A DNA stretch of 64,000 nt, taken from contig VCJN01001321.1 of assembly GCA_006384855.1 (NCBI GenBank), positions 124,001 through 188,000 of the forward strand, given 5' to 3'. Below the pieces are notes generated by a model. It was not told the origin of the DNA. It saw nothing but the letters and a program-made list of their open reading frames with translations, and made no database searches. Positions 10,001-20,772 of the stretch are shown one piece after another. Source of the DNA: Tetraselmis striata. Lineage: Eukaryota > Chlorophyta > Chlorodendrophyceae > Chlorodendrales > Chlorodendraceae. A program made the translations under genes and the position numbers. Within the stretch, counting starts at the first letter, position 1. Each line of letters starts with the position of its first letter.

Positions 10001-12457
10001 CCTGCTGCAGGGCCACAAGAGCGAATGGGCACTGCTGAAGCGCCACCCGTGTGAGGACCTGTTTGGGGTGCAGGTGAGGCGCGCCCCCTGCTCCGAGAGG
10101 CGAGAGACGCGCTCCATTTGCCTTGGCTTCTCTCCGACCACCGCCTCGCCTTACGAGCCGATGGCTTCGCTGACATGCCGGTCTTGCCTCCTCGGCGCGC
10201 AGATATGCGGCGGGTACCCCGACGCAGTGGCGCAGACGGCCGAGATGCTCGGCGACAATATCTCGCTCGACTTTCTAGGTGAGGCTTGTCTCCCTGCTCG
10301 AAAAGGCGGGAGAGGCGATCCATTTGTCATGGCGCCTCTAACCACGGTTTTGCTTCATCACCGGATGACCCCGCTGACACTTTCCTCTTGCCTCATCCAC
10401 GCACGCAGACGTCAACTGCGGCTGCCCAATCGACCTGGTGACACCCCCCCCCCCCCCCCCCTTGGACCCACCGCACATGGCACGCCTGCTGTGGCTGCGT
10501 GCGGCAGAGCGGGGTGCTCTGCTGCCGGTCCGGTAGACTGACTGACTGGCTGACTGACTGGCCGTCCTGGCAGGTGTGCAGCAAGGGCGCCGGGAGCTCG
10601 CTGCTTACCAAGCTGGAGAAGCTGGAGCAGGTGGTTCGTGCGGGGTCGCGCAGCATCGCCTGCCCCTTTACTTTCAAGGCATGCCACCCTCTGACCCCTC
10701 CCTCCCTCTCCCGCAGTCCTACCTGTAGAAATTGATCATCAACTGCATCTTTTGTGGAGTTGTATACGATACAGTTCAAGTAGTACGTGGTGTGGGTCGT
10801 CAAGGCAATTTTGTGGTCCAGTATACTTGAATTGCACCTATACAGTGCAACATGACACCCGCTACATAGATCATGTATAAGCTGCTCCGAAACCAATACT
10901 GTTATTGGGCTCGTCATATGCGCCACAGCGACATCATTACTTTAATATGTATTTTACACATTTCCACAAAGATACCGCACAGGGACACCGCCGCACCATG
11001 ACAAAACGGAGGCCGGGATGGACTGATCTACCATCCCCCTTCCCCCCCCCCCCCCCCCCCCTCCCTCCCCACCCCAGTAGCATTTGCTTCTCTGTGCTTT
11101 TATGTCAAAATCTAGGGTTCTACAACTTAGGGCCCCAAAACCCTACATATCGACAGCATGGGTAACGTCCGCCGCAAGTCAGCATTCCTAGCGGATGGCC
11201 GATATGCCACGTACCGCTTGCAGACTGGCAGGGTATATGCAGCTATGGTCGGGAGGGTTGCCACCTTCATTCATTTCTCGGAGGCCCGTCTGTTTGCGGC
11301 ATGAGGCGCCGACAGCGTACACACGAGCTGGACCTATTTCGGGATGGTGTGTTGGATGCGCTGTTCCGCCTCATCTGCGGCGCTCACGCGCCACCCCAAT
11401 GCCGCGGCGCAGGTGAGGAAGGGCTACCACGACAACCACGACGTCGCGCACACCTTCCTGCCCAAGGCCGCCGAGTGGGGCGCCGCCGCGGTGACGCTGC
11501 ACGGGCGCACGCGGCAGCAGCGCTACTCGCGGCGCGCGGACTGGGACTACATCCAGCGCTGCTCTGCCGCCGTGGCGCCGTCCGGCCTGCAGCTCATCGG
11601 CAACGGCGACGTCTATTCCTACGCCGAGTACAGGGAGCGCATGGATGTGCGTAACCACCCCATGACACCCCCCCCCCCCCCCCCCTTCTCCGTTGGGTCA
11701 CAGGCAGCAGAGTACACTTCACTGTTGAGGGGCACAGTGCGGTTTGTTATTGGGGCTAGGAGCTGCTCGGAGGGTGTTCAGGGTACTGAGTCGGTGAAAG
11801 CAGAGCCGCTGAAGTGTCTGAGCCACTGCGTGGCTCGTGCGCGTCCAGGCGGCAGGGCCGGACGGCGGCCTCGCGACGTGCATGATCGCGCGGGCCGCGC
11901 TCATCAAGCCCTGGATCTTCACCGAGCTCAAGGAGCAGCGCGAGTGGGACATCAGCGCGGGCGAGCGGCTGGACCTGCTGAAGAAGTTCTGCAGCGCGGG
12001 GCTGGAGCACTGGGGCAGCGACTCCAAGGTTTGCACCTCCCCCTTCCTACATCTGACAGCTCACAATACAGGGCTGGGCGCCGCTGACCGTTCGGGCCAC
12101 GTGGCTGCCATGCTGGTGTAGGGAGTGGAGACAACGCGGCGCTTTCTGCTCGAGTGGCTCAGCTTTCTGCACCGCTACATCCCCATCGGCCTGCTGGAGC
12201 GCCTGCCGTGCCGCCTGCACTGGCGGCCGCCCGCCTACGCGGGCCGCAACGACCTCGAGACGCTGCTTGCCTCCAGCAGCGCCAGCGACTGGGTGGCCAT
12301 CAGCGAGATGCTGCTCGGGCCCGTGCCGGCGGGCTTCAGCTTCGCGCCCAAGCACAAGTCCAACGCCTACGCCGCCGCGGACAAGTCGGGCGGCGGCGGG
12401 GGCAGCGAGGCCGGCATGGCGCTGGCTGAGGCGGACGAGGACGTGGAGAACGGCTAA
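1817..12457 (+). CDS. DUS3: tRNA-dihydrouridine(47) synthase 3 (DUS3L-like), about 12 exons
   Basis: FMN-dependent enzyme that reduces a uridine of the tRNA variable loop to dihydrouridine. Visible exons: 1,817-2,056; 2,253-2,372; 2,511-2,565; 3,225-3,456; 4,868-4,955; about 9,829-10,073; 10,203-10,278; 10,409-10,437; 10,574-10,678; 11,413-11,646; 11,849-12,028; 12,122-12,457. Exons 2 to 4 encode two CCCH zinc fingers ([20 protein letters not shown], then [17 protein letters not shown]), as in human DUS3L. The barrel follows with [30 protein letters not shown] carrying the active-site Cys, [18 protein letters not shown], then the helical end [14 protein letters not shown] and SEMLLGPVP. Intron phases join cleanly except between 4,955 and 9,829, where the phases disagree, so at least one short exon in that 4.9-kb intron is unrecognised. 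The intron after 10,678 has a GC donor. The same large intron contains an antisense BCAT gene. Several introns carry C-runs beside the splice site. Confidence 0.93.
3651..4567. repeat. Five-copy ~80-bp minisatellite in a DUS3 intron
   Basis: Five nearly identical copies of a ~79-bp unit start at 3,651, 3,813, 4,092, 4,350 and 4,490. Each runs from gatgagacctgttttgcac to gaattactacggtttctga. Spacers of variable length separate them, and some spacers are also shared (gtgggcgcgctgcaaagtgcgtcggagtgtgg before copies 3 and 4; gctggtcttcatatgtgagaaag after copies 2 and 4). Each unit has the internal palindrome cagtctgactg. They lie in the 1.4-kb intron between exons 4 and 5 of DUS3. Confidence 0.9.
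3975..4006. repeat. (GT)n microsatellite
   Basis: About 16 GT dinucleotides, preceded by gcgcgc, in the DUS3 intron between minisatellite copies 2 and 3. Confidence 0.95.
5185..5432. repeat. CTGCAG-rich stretch
   Basis: About 250 bases built largely of ctgcag, gcctgcag and tactgcag words, giving more than a dozen copies of the CTGCAG palindrome. It lies in the large DUS3 intron, downstream (3') of the nested BCAT gene. Confidence 0.85.
5870..8064 (-). CDS. BCAT: Branched-chain amino-acid aminotransferase (BCAT), six exons, nested in a DUS3 intron
   Basis: PLP enzyme that transaminates leucine, isoleucine and valine with 2-oxoglutarate. Exons by splice signals: 8,064-7,498; 7,248-7,097; 6,956-6,783; 6,626-6,520; 6,423-6,285; 5,995-5,870 (stop TAG). 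Phases agree at every junction. Fold type IV features: [14 protein letters not shown] near the substrate pocket, [14 protein letters not shown], then [16 protein letters not shown], whose Lys is the PLP-binding residue of the family signature, followed by [14 protein letters not shown] and the C-terminal [15 protein letters not shown]. The first ~65 residues are Ala/Arg-rich with few acidic residues, which suggests an organelle transit peptide. The start at 8,064 is the first in-frame ATG; one at about 8,010 is also possible. The gene is antisense to, and entirely inside, an intron of DUS3. Confidence 0.93.
8122..8143. repeat. Poly-G tract (poly-C on the BCAT sense strand)
   Basis: About 22 G in a row, just upstream of the BCAT start codon. 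It is one of many long C runs on the sense strand of genes in this window. Confidence 0.9.
8144..9828. other. Rest of the large DUS3 intron; dispersed repeat pieces
   Basis: No clear exon was found, although intron phases predict at least one small DUS3 exon somewhere in 4,956-9,828. The stretch contains gactaatccttaatccttac (about 8,467) and ccctttttgtaattcacacc (8,811-8,830), both of which recur elsewhere in the window. It probably holds decayed small repeats. Confidence 0.4.
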
Positions 12458-12591
12458 GCAGAACCAGTAGGGACGCCACCGCGCGGCCTGGAAACTCTCC
12501 CAATGCGGACGGATAAATGGGAGCCATGCCCGTGCCGTCCGCCTGGGCTTGCGAGTGTTGCAGAAACAATGAACCGTTTCGCATCATTGAG

Positions 12592-12627
12592 CCCCCCCCC
12601 CCCCCCCCCCCAAAAAAAAAAAAAAAC
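12592..12627. repeat. C run followed by A run downstream of DUS3
   Basis: About 21 C followed by about 14 A, some 135 bases after the DUS3 stop codon. Around it (12,458-13,515) I see no gene. Confidence 0.85.
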
Positions 12628-13515
12628 CTTGTGTGAGAGGGGCACTGCCTTCTTGGTTGGGAGGTGAGGGAGGGGGGGACATCAAGGAGACATGACAATG
12701 AGTGGACAGTGCGCCACCAAGGTACGTGCAGCCAATGGCGGGCCCTAAATAAGAACAACTCATCGGCGTGGGCGGCGAAGGGCAGACATTCAGCACGTAA
12801 TTCAGATTCTGGATTGCTGGACGTAATTGGATTGCTGCCTAAACGGCCGTCGTAGAGACGCTGCAAGGGTTTCACTGGTGCCAGTCCTGTCCCGGGGGCG
12901 AAAAAACAATCAGATTCGAATTTCAATCGCATCATTGAGTCACGACGTTTCCGTGGCGTTTCCGTGACATTCTCTGTCATTTTCTGGTAACACATTCACA
13001 GCCTGCCTGCCTGGCGGATAGGCGCACACTTTCAAACCCACATTTCAAATCAATGATGCATTCGTGTAGTATTCGTGGGTGTTACAGGCATGTCGACGTG
13101 CAGGTATTGACATGTGAAGTTCAAGTATGCCGTGTACAGATTGTCCACCTTTTCAATAATATCCCAGGTTCAGCCTTGCCGTTTTGCGTAGGGTCAGTCC
13201 GCCTATGTGCCGATTGCGTACACTGTGTACTTTTCAGTCTTCGCAATGGCGGCCGAAAGCAACATCCTGTCACGAACCAAAACTGTGGTGATGATGCCGG
13301 AGACACACAGTGGGTCCACGCATACGAGTAACATTAAGATCGCCTGATGGCTATGCCCCACCCCCCCCCCCCTCCCGGCTCCCCGCCACGACGAGCGCAA
13401 ACAAAAAAGTACTTGTACCGTAGTCAAAGTTCATCAGCATATACCCCTGTGGTTTTGGAAATATACCTTCGCGTGATTGGGCGATGAACGCGTGATTATT
13501 TGGGGGACGCGTGAA

Positions 13516-14132
13516 GCCATCCAAAAGGGGTTCAGGGAATGCCTTGCTCCTGGCTTGCTGCATCGGTGCCTCTCCCGGATGCTCCCATGCGCTCCCGGGT
13601 GCGCTTCCATCCGGCGTGGGCCACTCCTGCCCCGTCACGCACCTCAAGTTTGGCGCCCTATCTAAACGGGGGCCGGAATACGAAACCTTTCAATGTAATA
13701 GAATGTTTGGGGTGCTGATTAGCGGCACTTGCCCAGCTACGTCCCATCTTCAATATATACTCATCTGATTTTTGGATGGCAAAAGCGGGGCGCTGACAGC
13801 TAAGTTCGTCGTCACCCATGCTTCGGGCCATCCAAAAGGTGTTGTGGGAATGGCTTGCTGTGTCCGCCTCGGTGCCTATCCCGGATGCTCCCATGCGCTC
13901 CCGGATGCGCTTCCATCCGGCGTGGGCCACTCCTGCCCCGTCACGCACCTCAAGTTTGGCGCCCTATCTAAACGGGGGCCGGGATAAGAAACCTTTTAAT
14001 GTCATAGTTTGTTTGGGGTGCTGATTAGCGGCACTTGCCCAGCTACGTCCCATCTTCAATATATGCTCATTGGATTTTTGGATGGCAATAGCGAGGCGCT
14101 AGCAGCTAAGTTCGTCGTCACCCATGCTTCGG
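13516..14132. repeat. Tandem duplication, two ~310-bp units
   Basis: Unit 1 starts at 13,516 and unit 2 at 13,827; both begin with gccatccaaaagg and end with catgcttcgg. Long blocks are identical, for example cactcctgccccgtcacgca and caagtttggcgccctatcta. Small differences are spread through both units. No coding function is evident. Confidence 0.9.
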
Positions 14133-14396
14133 AACATCCTCTTCATTTAATCCTTTGGGGGCAAACGGCGATATGTAATCTAAAGTTCGCCCCGGGACAT
14201 CGGTCGAAGCCGCCCCAGCACTTGACCCCTTGCGCCAACTGCAGTCGTAGGTCTGGCATAGCCCGTAGACCATTGCCTCATTCGAACCCCGAAGGGCTAA
14301 TGCATCAGTCAGGTAAACGCCCGGTTGTGATCGAACTAGAGACCTCTGGCGTAGGAGACTACCACTCCACCGAGCGAACAGATACCGAGGCTTGTT
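14133..14396 (-). mobile_element. tRNA-derived SINE-like sequence
   Basis: Read on the minus strand, it begins with a segment like a tRNA gene: a D-arm/A-box-like part (gctcggtggagtggtag), an anticodon-arm-like part, and a B-box-like part (tagttcgatca). A second ggggttcgaatga lies further on. A tRNA-unrelated body follows and ends with attaaatgaagaggat. The stems do not pair well enough for a working tRNA. It directly abuts the second unit of the 13.5-14.1 kb duplication. Assignment rests on layout only. Confidence 0.45.
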
Positions 14397-14464
14397 AAGT
14401 GACCAATGTTGGAGGTGCGTCGGCACCCGTACTTGCGAATGCGCACCCAGCGGTGTTGCTGGCC

Positions 14465-15648
14465 TCAGGCAGTGCGACCGCCCAGGAACCCGACCATGCT
14501 CGAGCGCCGCTTGGCCTCCTCCGGCAGCTGCTTCATCGCAGCCCGCCTCCAAGCCACCAGCCGCGGGTACTCCGACAGCATCGGGCGCAGCATGTCGGCG
14601 ACCAGCTTGGGCGTCAGCGCACTGATCACCACGGCGCCCTCGTCCATGGCGGGGTCGAAGCACTCCAGCGCGATGGCGACGGCCATGTCCGCGTACGTCA
14701 GTGTGCCGCTGCCAGTCAGAGAGCCGCCCTTCTCGCACTCCTGGGTGGCCATCACCGTGTCCAGAAACGCCAACGCCTCCCTGCACGTTTCTCTTGATAT
14801 GGCTGCATCGCTCTGGAACTTAAAGGAGAACCACCTGTGCAGTGTGCGGTGGCGGTGACAAGCCAGCTTAGGGACAAATGTACAGCAATAGATTGCAGCG
14901 TGCTGACATTGCGCAGACACAGTGTGCCCCTCTTGACCACAATGTAAGCAGGAAGGTGCCCTCAAGAGGCGCCGCCACACTCACTTTGAGACCGCCCAGG
15001 CGATCGCCGTGCGGAGTCCGGGGATGGCGGAGACCGGCCACGGGAGGAGCTTGGCCGCCGCGCTGTCTCCGCAAGCCCCCATGTTGGCGCGCAAAAAACG
15101 GCAGAGCACATCCGCTTTGTCCACCAGCGCGTCAAGCTCGCACTCGTTGCCACTTGGCGCGCCTTCATCATCACTGTCGCGGCCGCCCAAGGCCCATCTG
15201 GGGACACAGGAATACGCCCACACCACCATATCCCATTCATTCAGTGGGAAGAAGGCAAAGGGTGCGCATGCGCAGAGCAGTCACTACGAATAAATCATAT
15301 TTTATTTGGCATTTATCTAATCGGAATAACGGCACGAGTGGGGCAAGCCGACGCCATCTTGTAACGACTAATCCTTACACACTTTGCGATGTCTCCCGAG
15401 TCGAACAAGTGAGACGCATTTGGCGATTTCTTGAACAGCACCGGGACTGTGATGCGCTCGGCGCTGAGAAGCTTTCCGAGCCTCAGCCGCAAGTACAGCT
15501 CGCCGGGGCCGGGCACGTGCTCCGTGTAGCGCTCCACCTGAACATTTGCGGCGCTGAGAGCCCACAGCACTCTGAGCGACCAGGGCGATCCGCGAAGGTA
15601 CACTAGCTCCGCGGCACATGCGCCCTCGCGAGACGAGTGAACGGGCAT
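14465..15648 (-). CDS. Glutathione S-transferase-like protein
   Basis: Exons: 15,648-15,379; about 15,197-14,988; 14,834-14,465. Exon 1 encodes a thioredoxin-fold start (LVYLRGSPWSLRVLWALSAA) and then VPVLF and FDSGDIAKC, which correspond to the GST N-terminal domain's cis-Pro loop and its Ser-containing glutathione-binding turn. Exons 2 and 3 encode an all-helical C-terminal domain with GTLTYADMAVAIALE, resembling the GST motif around the conserved Asp. Length (about 280 residues) fits the family. The phase at the exon 1/2 junction does not match cleanly, so a small exon or other splice site was missed. Substrate unknown. Confidence 0.7.
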
Positions 15649-16045
15649 GGTCTAACGCCGCGGCCGGACGATATAACCAGCGCCAATTATCTCTGACGAG
15701 CCCCTCTCGGTAGTTCCACCGATGGGGTCGGTGCCTCGATGCGTGCCACAACAACGTCCTCGTTGACTTAAGATAATGCCAGCGGTGCTCGGGTGACGAA
15801 CCGCGTCACGGAGTCGTTCGATTTGGCAGTGGCCTACTACTGGCCTCCCCTTGGCTTGGATGGGATGATGATCGGCTGGATGATAGACATGATGTGGTTC
15901 CGGCTTGCTTGGCGCGACTGCAGCAGGTTTATTTAGCATTGCGTGTATGCTGCTGGGGATAATGGTGTGAATTACAAAAAGGCCAGCAGTAACAGATCTA
16001 CAGCGAAGTATAAATGGGTATAATCAAGCAGTATAGTACCGGTAG
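15649..16045. other. Intergenic, dispersed motif
   Basis: No gene seen. It contains ggtgtgaattacaaaaagg at 15,964-15,982, a dispersed motif found in five places in the window. Confidence 0.5.
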
Positions 16046-17044
16046 TACTATAGCCTCCTACAGCCATGCTCTTGTGCTTTTTGCTCCTTCTCGGTACAGG
16101 GTATGCTGCCCCGTTTTGAGGATGCTGGCGTGGATTTCACTCCTTCAACTTGGGCGGTCGCATACGCAGATCACGTGGCACGTTGCTCTGGGGGCGACTC
16201 CAATCACGCCGCACACGAGTGGGCGGCACATGGCCTTTCCGACATTTGCCACGACGTGAAGTCCGCGCTGGGCGTGGGTGTCCAGATCCTCACGGACCCG
16301 TCGGTGCTTGTTTCTCTCCCGAAGGGCAGCGACGGCCGGCCGGCCGATGTTGGGCTTTTTGGGTATGGCGGTATCCGCGGGAACACGGTTGCTGTCGATA
16401 CCACCATTGCCCCTATCCTCTGCGTGTCAAGCTCGGATCCAACGACTGCTTTGTGGGCTGCAGAGCGCCACAAAATCCAGAAGTATGACGAGGGTGTCCG
16501 AAACGCCGCTGGCATGCTTCGCTTTGTTCCTTTCGCCGTTTCCGAGTTTGGCTCGCTGGCCCCGCACGCCGAGGCTTTCTTGGTGGAGCTCGCGAAAGCT
16601 AGCCACACACACACTGGCCAAAAAATCGGCCAGCTCTTGTCTGCGTGGCGCCGCCGTTTCTCCTTGCTCATCAACATGGCACATGCAGACAACGTTCTTG
16701 GCGGGGTCGCGGCCGCGCGTGCGGCACGTGATGGTGCTCATGCGCCTGCGTCGCGTCGCTCGTCGGCATGTGTTGCTATGACTCGGGTCATTGGCTGCAA
16801 GCGTCCTCGCCGGGGCTGATAGCCTACCCCGGGGCGGGGGTCCCTTTGGTTCCTGGCAGCTAAGTGACCTCGTGGTTCCCTTGGCTCCTTCTTGGTTCTT
16901 GGCTCCCTGTCCTCCTGCTCGACCTTGGTTGCAGGCTTATGTCTCTCTTTTGCTGGCAACCATTCATAGTTGCTGTTAGTTCTGTTTGTAGTGCGCTTTT
17001 GTGAAAGCCATAATGTAATATATTATACTATAGCCTCCTGCAGC
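16046..17044 (+). mobile_element. 5'-truncated LINE (3' end of ORF2) with target-site duplication
   Basis: The inserted copy spans about 16,065-17,025. It is flanked by 19-bp direct repeats tactatagcctcct(a/g)cagc at 16,046-16,064 and 17,026-17,044, which differ at one base. It encodes the C-terminal part of a LINE ORF2 (open to 16,819) with features of the post-RT region: RPADVGLFGYGGIRGNT, VAVDTTIAP, FVPFAVSEFGSLAPHAEAFL, WRRRFSLLINM. The last 35 bases (ttgtagtgcgcttttgtgaa...tgtaat) are shared with three other insertions in the window. The family is not one I can name. Confidence 0.75.
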
Positions 17045-17084
17045 TAGCTCATGTAATAACTAATAGTACCGGTAGTAGTACAAG

Positions 17085-17216
17085 ATCAACACAGCAAGCC
17101 GCCTAAAAGCGGCCGAATACATGTGTAAATTACAAAAGGGACAGTAACAAATCCACCGCTAAAAGAAGTACCAAAAGATCAGTACAGCAAGCCGCCTAAA
17201 TAATAAAGCGGCCCGC
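17085..17216. repeat. Short duplicated repeat with gcaagccgcc motif
   Basis: The phrase gatca(a/g)(c/t)acagcaagccgcctaaa occurs at about 17,085 and 17,178, each followed by a gcggc(c) palindrome partner. Between them lies aattacaaaaggg, a version of the dispersed motif. Confidence 0.6.
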
Positions 17217-19400
17217 ATCCCGCACGAGGCGGGATGGACGAGTGATGCGCGCACAGTTCAGTCCGGGCCACGCATTCACATGAGTGTGAGGGTGATCCAC
17301 GGACGTGTTGTGCAGCTTCGGCAACGGGATGAGGGACGAATCTGCGCCGTCTGCTGATGAGGCAGGAAGCACGCTCTCGAGCCGCCACAAGCTCATGACC
17401 CCGAGGAAATCTTGCGAGTAAGGCCTCTTGGTGTGCCGGGGTGGTGCACCAACTGCCCCGCGATGAGAGGGCACCCCGATCCGCGGCCATGCATGCGACA
17501 CCGCGCACAGTCCGGCGCACCCCCTTGCTCATCTCACCCACGGTGCCGAAGACCATGCCCGAGTACTCCGACACATCCCGGATGTCTCGAAGATGAGGGC
17601 CCTTCTGTCCCGGCTCCGTGTTGTGCCACGCCGCATCCCGAACTGCCAACCCCCGTTGTATGTCGTCCAGCAAGAAGCGCTCAAACCGATCCACAACCGT
17701 GGCCCGGGGCACCGCAGTGTACTTGACCCCGTACCGCACTCTTGCACTCCAGCAACGTGGACTTCAAGCTCCGGGGATCATAGCTCCCGGTCACGACGTT
17801 AAACGCGGGGAGGGAGAGCTATATATGCGTCCGGCACCAGGTCCTTGAGTTCATCCCAGGGTACGGTGTTGCCGAGCGGCACAGCCTGCTGGATCGAGTC
17901 ATCCACACCCCGGTTTAACAGCGATACCCATGTCCTGAACACAGTGATCGCAGAAGGCGTGTGCGATATCGTCGTGTTGTACACGCCAGTGGGCGTTTCC
18001 AGGTGCCGGAAGGTTTATGAGCGCGTCTCCATAGAGGTCGTCAGTGACGGGGTTGTGCTCTGTCGAGGGCAGAATGATCTGACTCCTAAACACCGAGGCC
18101 ATGCATGGGCTAGCATAAAGAAGTATCCGGCAGCGACCTCTCGCAATCGGAGTCATGACCGTGCGTGCGGTGGGGATGGCCACCGTCTACATGCCCAACG
18201 CTGCATCGAGTTGGTTGAACAAGATCCGTTCCCTACATATGGCATGGGGGAGTGCACACCTCATTCTGAAGCCGAGAGTTATTTGCATGGTTTAGAAATG
18301 CCGTCAGCTTCTTTTGCGAGCCCGACGCAAGCCTCCGCCGCTTCCCGCTCCATTACGCCTCGGAGAGGTGGCCAACAGTAGCCGCCTGGAGGCGGCCCCA
18401 CGCGTCATGCACCGCCGCGGCGTAGTTGGCCGACCCACGAGCATCGGTGGGGAAGTGGTCATACCGGCGGGCGGAAGAAGTTGCGTTGAAGCTGCACCGG
18501 CCAATTACGGACTCAAGCTGTGGGTCAAAGAAACCAAGGGTGGAGGTGTCGGTGTCGGAGTTACTAGTGAGGAACCTCGGGAGGATATCATTCATGCAGC
18601 CAATGAAGGCGGCATCGGACGGTAGCCATCACGAATAATGGTAGGCATGCGGCGGATGCCAGCGCCCTTCAACCGAGTATAGTGGGGAGATGAAACATGC
18701 TGCGCGCCCTGGCCACTGCATCCTCGCTCAAAGTAGCCGCCTCTGCTGCCATGGGATGAGGGTCATGAAAAGCACCACCGGATTGGTGTCTATTCCGTAC
18801 GTAGACGGATCAAAAGAGACCCCTAGCACCCGCTCGGCCGCCGTGAGGGCGGTGCTGGCATCCACCGCCTCCGCAAAGGCCTATATACCTCGGAGGGAGG
18901 CAGTTGCGGAGCCAATACCCTTGCCCCGTGCTGCATACAATGTTTGAGCAGGTCCTTTGCGTGGTGAATGATGCAGAAGATGGGTAGGTGTACAGACGGA
19001 TGGGCTTGGCAGATAGGAGCTTGCTCAGTAGTCTGGCATCTACCTCCGCCTTGTCGCGCATATAGGCCTCCACATACCCTGGCGATCCGAGCGGCACGTC
19101 GAGGACATAGATGCCGTGGTGGCCATCCAGCTTGGGCCACTCGATGTCGGCCGGAGCCTCACGCCGCGCGGTCTCCATGTCCGCAATATACGCGTGCATC
19201 TTGCCAAAGCGCACTTCAAGCCCCACGGACGCCTTGATGGGCGTGCGGAAGGCGTGGAGGGCCGGCCAAACGTGCTCCGGGAAGCCCACCAAATAGTATA
19301 ATATAGTTACATGAGCTAGCTGCAAAAGTCGATCAGGAAACCAGCCAAAAAGACCGCAATGTGAAACGTCCACCACAGCAATTGTGTAGCAAAGCATCAC
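17196..19400 (-). mobile_element. Decayed LINE, post-reverse-transcriptase region
   Basis: Minus-strand frames recall the part of algal and protist LINE proteins that follows the RT fingers and palm. In order from 19,400 down: GLEVRFGKMHAYIAD with VLDVPLGSPGYVEAYMRDK, then a helical AWGRLQAATVG segment, RILLYASP, and near 17,740-17,550 VVDRFERFLLDDIQRGLAVRD followed by VFGTVGEMSKGVRRTVRGVA. The pieces lie in different frames with stops between them, so this copy is non-coding. Its C-terminal type differs from that of the 16-kb LINE, so it is a different family. Confidence 0.55.
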
Positions 19401-20520
19401 CAGAAGAGGCCCACCAAATATCTATCGTTAGCGCTGAAGCGCGCCGCCCCGTCTATGGCCCCTAACGTGCTATCGCACTCCTGCACCTTGGGGTAAATCG
19501 CGACGCAGAAGCAAGTCGTGGCCAGCTTAGTGGATAATGGTACCGGTCATCGATTAAACAGGTTAAAAATGTACCTAATGTATTAACATGAGTATATTTG
19601 GTATGGATCCTTAACGGTACTACACCCCTCCACATAAGTCCGGGTTTTGCATTTTCGATCGCAAAGCGCACGCATGGGCGAGGATAACGCCGGCTGCATG
19701 TGCATACATTCTAACTACAATGGGAAAAATTCGGCCGAACGCCTATTGTGCGCTTTATACCCACCCATGCGAGATCACGACCATTTGTGGGCGCCCTTTG
19801 AAAAACGCGAAATCATTGCATGATGCGTTTGCGCCGGAAAATTTTGGGTTACGCCAACCGTCCAAACCTATGGAAAAAGCGACACTCGTCGCACCAAACT
19901 CGGTGAATACGGCCCTTGGCATAAGTTGCACCCACCGTGCGTGTAGGCCACTGAAAGCATGTCGCTATAGGCACGACGTGACACCCCAACGACAAGTTGG
20001 CCACTGTGGGGAGCAGTTTTGGGGTGAAAATGCTGTTGTTTCTGTGGCGAACGCACGTAGGAGAGGCGCTCGATGGCCCCCTTGGCGTAGGGCGATGCTC
20101 TACTATGGGGGCGCGTGGTGGAATGCCAGTTGCACCGTTTCGTGGGCGGGGTGGCGCGGTAGTAGGGGCGTGGACTTTAATTAATATGAAATTCCTTTAA
20201 AAAATGCTGTGGAAAAGGGCATTTGGCTGGTAGATGTATGTATCGCTAGAAAGCGGCACATGCCAAGTGGTTGTGGTCCTTGGTCGTCCACACACATAAC
20301 GCTCTCGCACAGCCGAGTATGGGGCTTAGACACGCACTTGGCGCAAAGCCACGCGCCCGACATGGGTGGGCACATGAGGCAGTGAGGGGCCACTTGGATG
20401 ATCATATTTGGGGATTTTCCGGGCCCAACAGTAATGCAACCTATTTTGCCCCGAGGCACGCGGTGCATTGTGGTTAGGTCTAAATTAGGGTTTGGGGGCA
20501 GCAGTGGGATTGCAAGCTAA
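19401..20520. other. No recognised gene
   Basis: One plus-strand open frame of 154 codons (19,720-20,184) lacks any recognisable motif and has no splice or codon evidence in its favour. I regard this stretch as intergenic. Confidence 0.4.
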
Positions 20521-20554
20521 TATGAATGCCGGTTGGTTCATTTTGTGCCAAGTC

Positions 20555-20745
20555 GGGGAAACCAATTCCGTCCAAGCAGGGACAAATCAAAAGAGTGAAG
20601 GAAACGGGATGGTTACAAGAAGTTTGCGCCATCGGGGGCTGAAACTCTGTCCAAACTGGGACAAAAATAAGGGCGGGGGCCGTGATGGCTACAAGTAGTT
20701 TGTGCCGTCCGGGGCTGAGACTCTGTCAAAGCCGGGACAAAACAT
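20555..20745. repeat. Subterminal repeats with GGGACAAA near the left end of the element
   Basis: Three imperfect ~75-bp units, each containing (t)gtcca/tgtcaaa...gggacaaa, then g(g/a)tggctacaag(t/a)agttt and ccgggg-type words. The inverted pair tgtcc...gggaca forms short dyads. They lie just beyond the stop codon of the methyltransferase-like gene. Confidence 0.75.
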
Positions 20746-20772
20746 ATGAGCGGCGAATTTTGCGGAATTGTA

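Noticed and set aside
12592-12627. Poly-A as evidence of a processed retrocopy or mRNA end
   Set aside because: The A run follows a long C run, lies downstream of an intron-containing gene and is not flanked by a recognisable direct repeat.
14300-14396. Functional tRNA gene on the minus strand
   Set aside because: A- and B-box-like words are present but the anticodon and T stems do not pair; better explained as a SINE head.
19720-20184. 154-codon plus-strand frame as a gene
   Set aside because: No motif, no splice context, and composition like the surrounding intergenic DNA.
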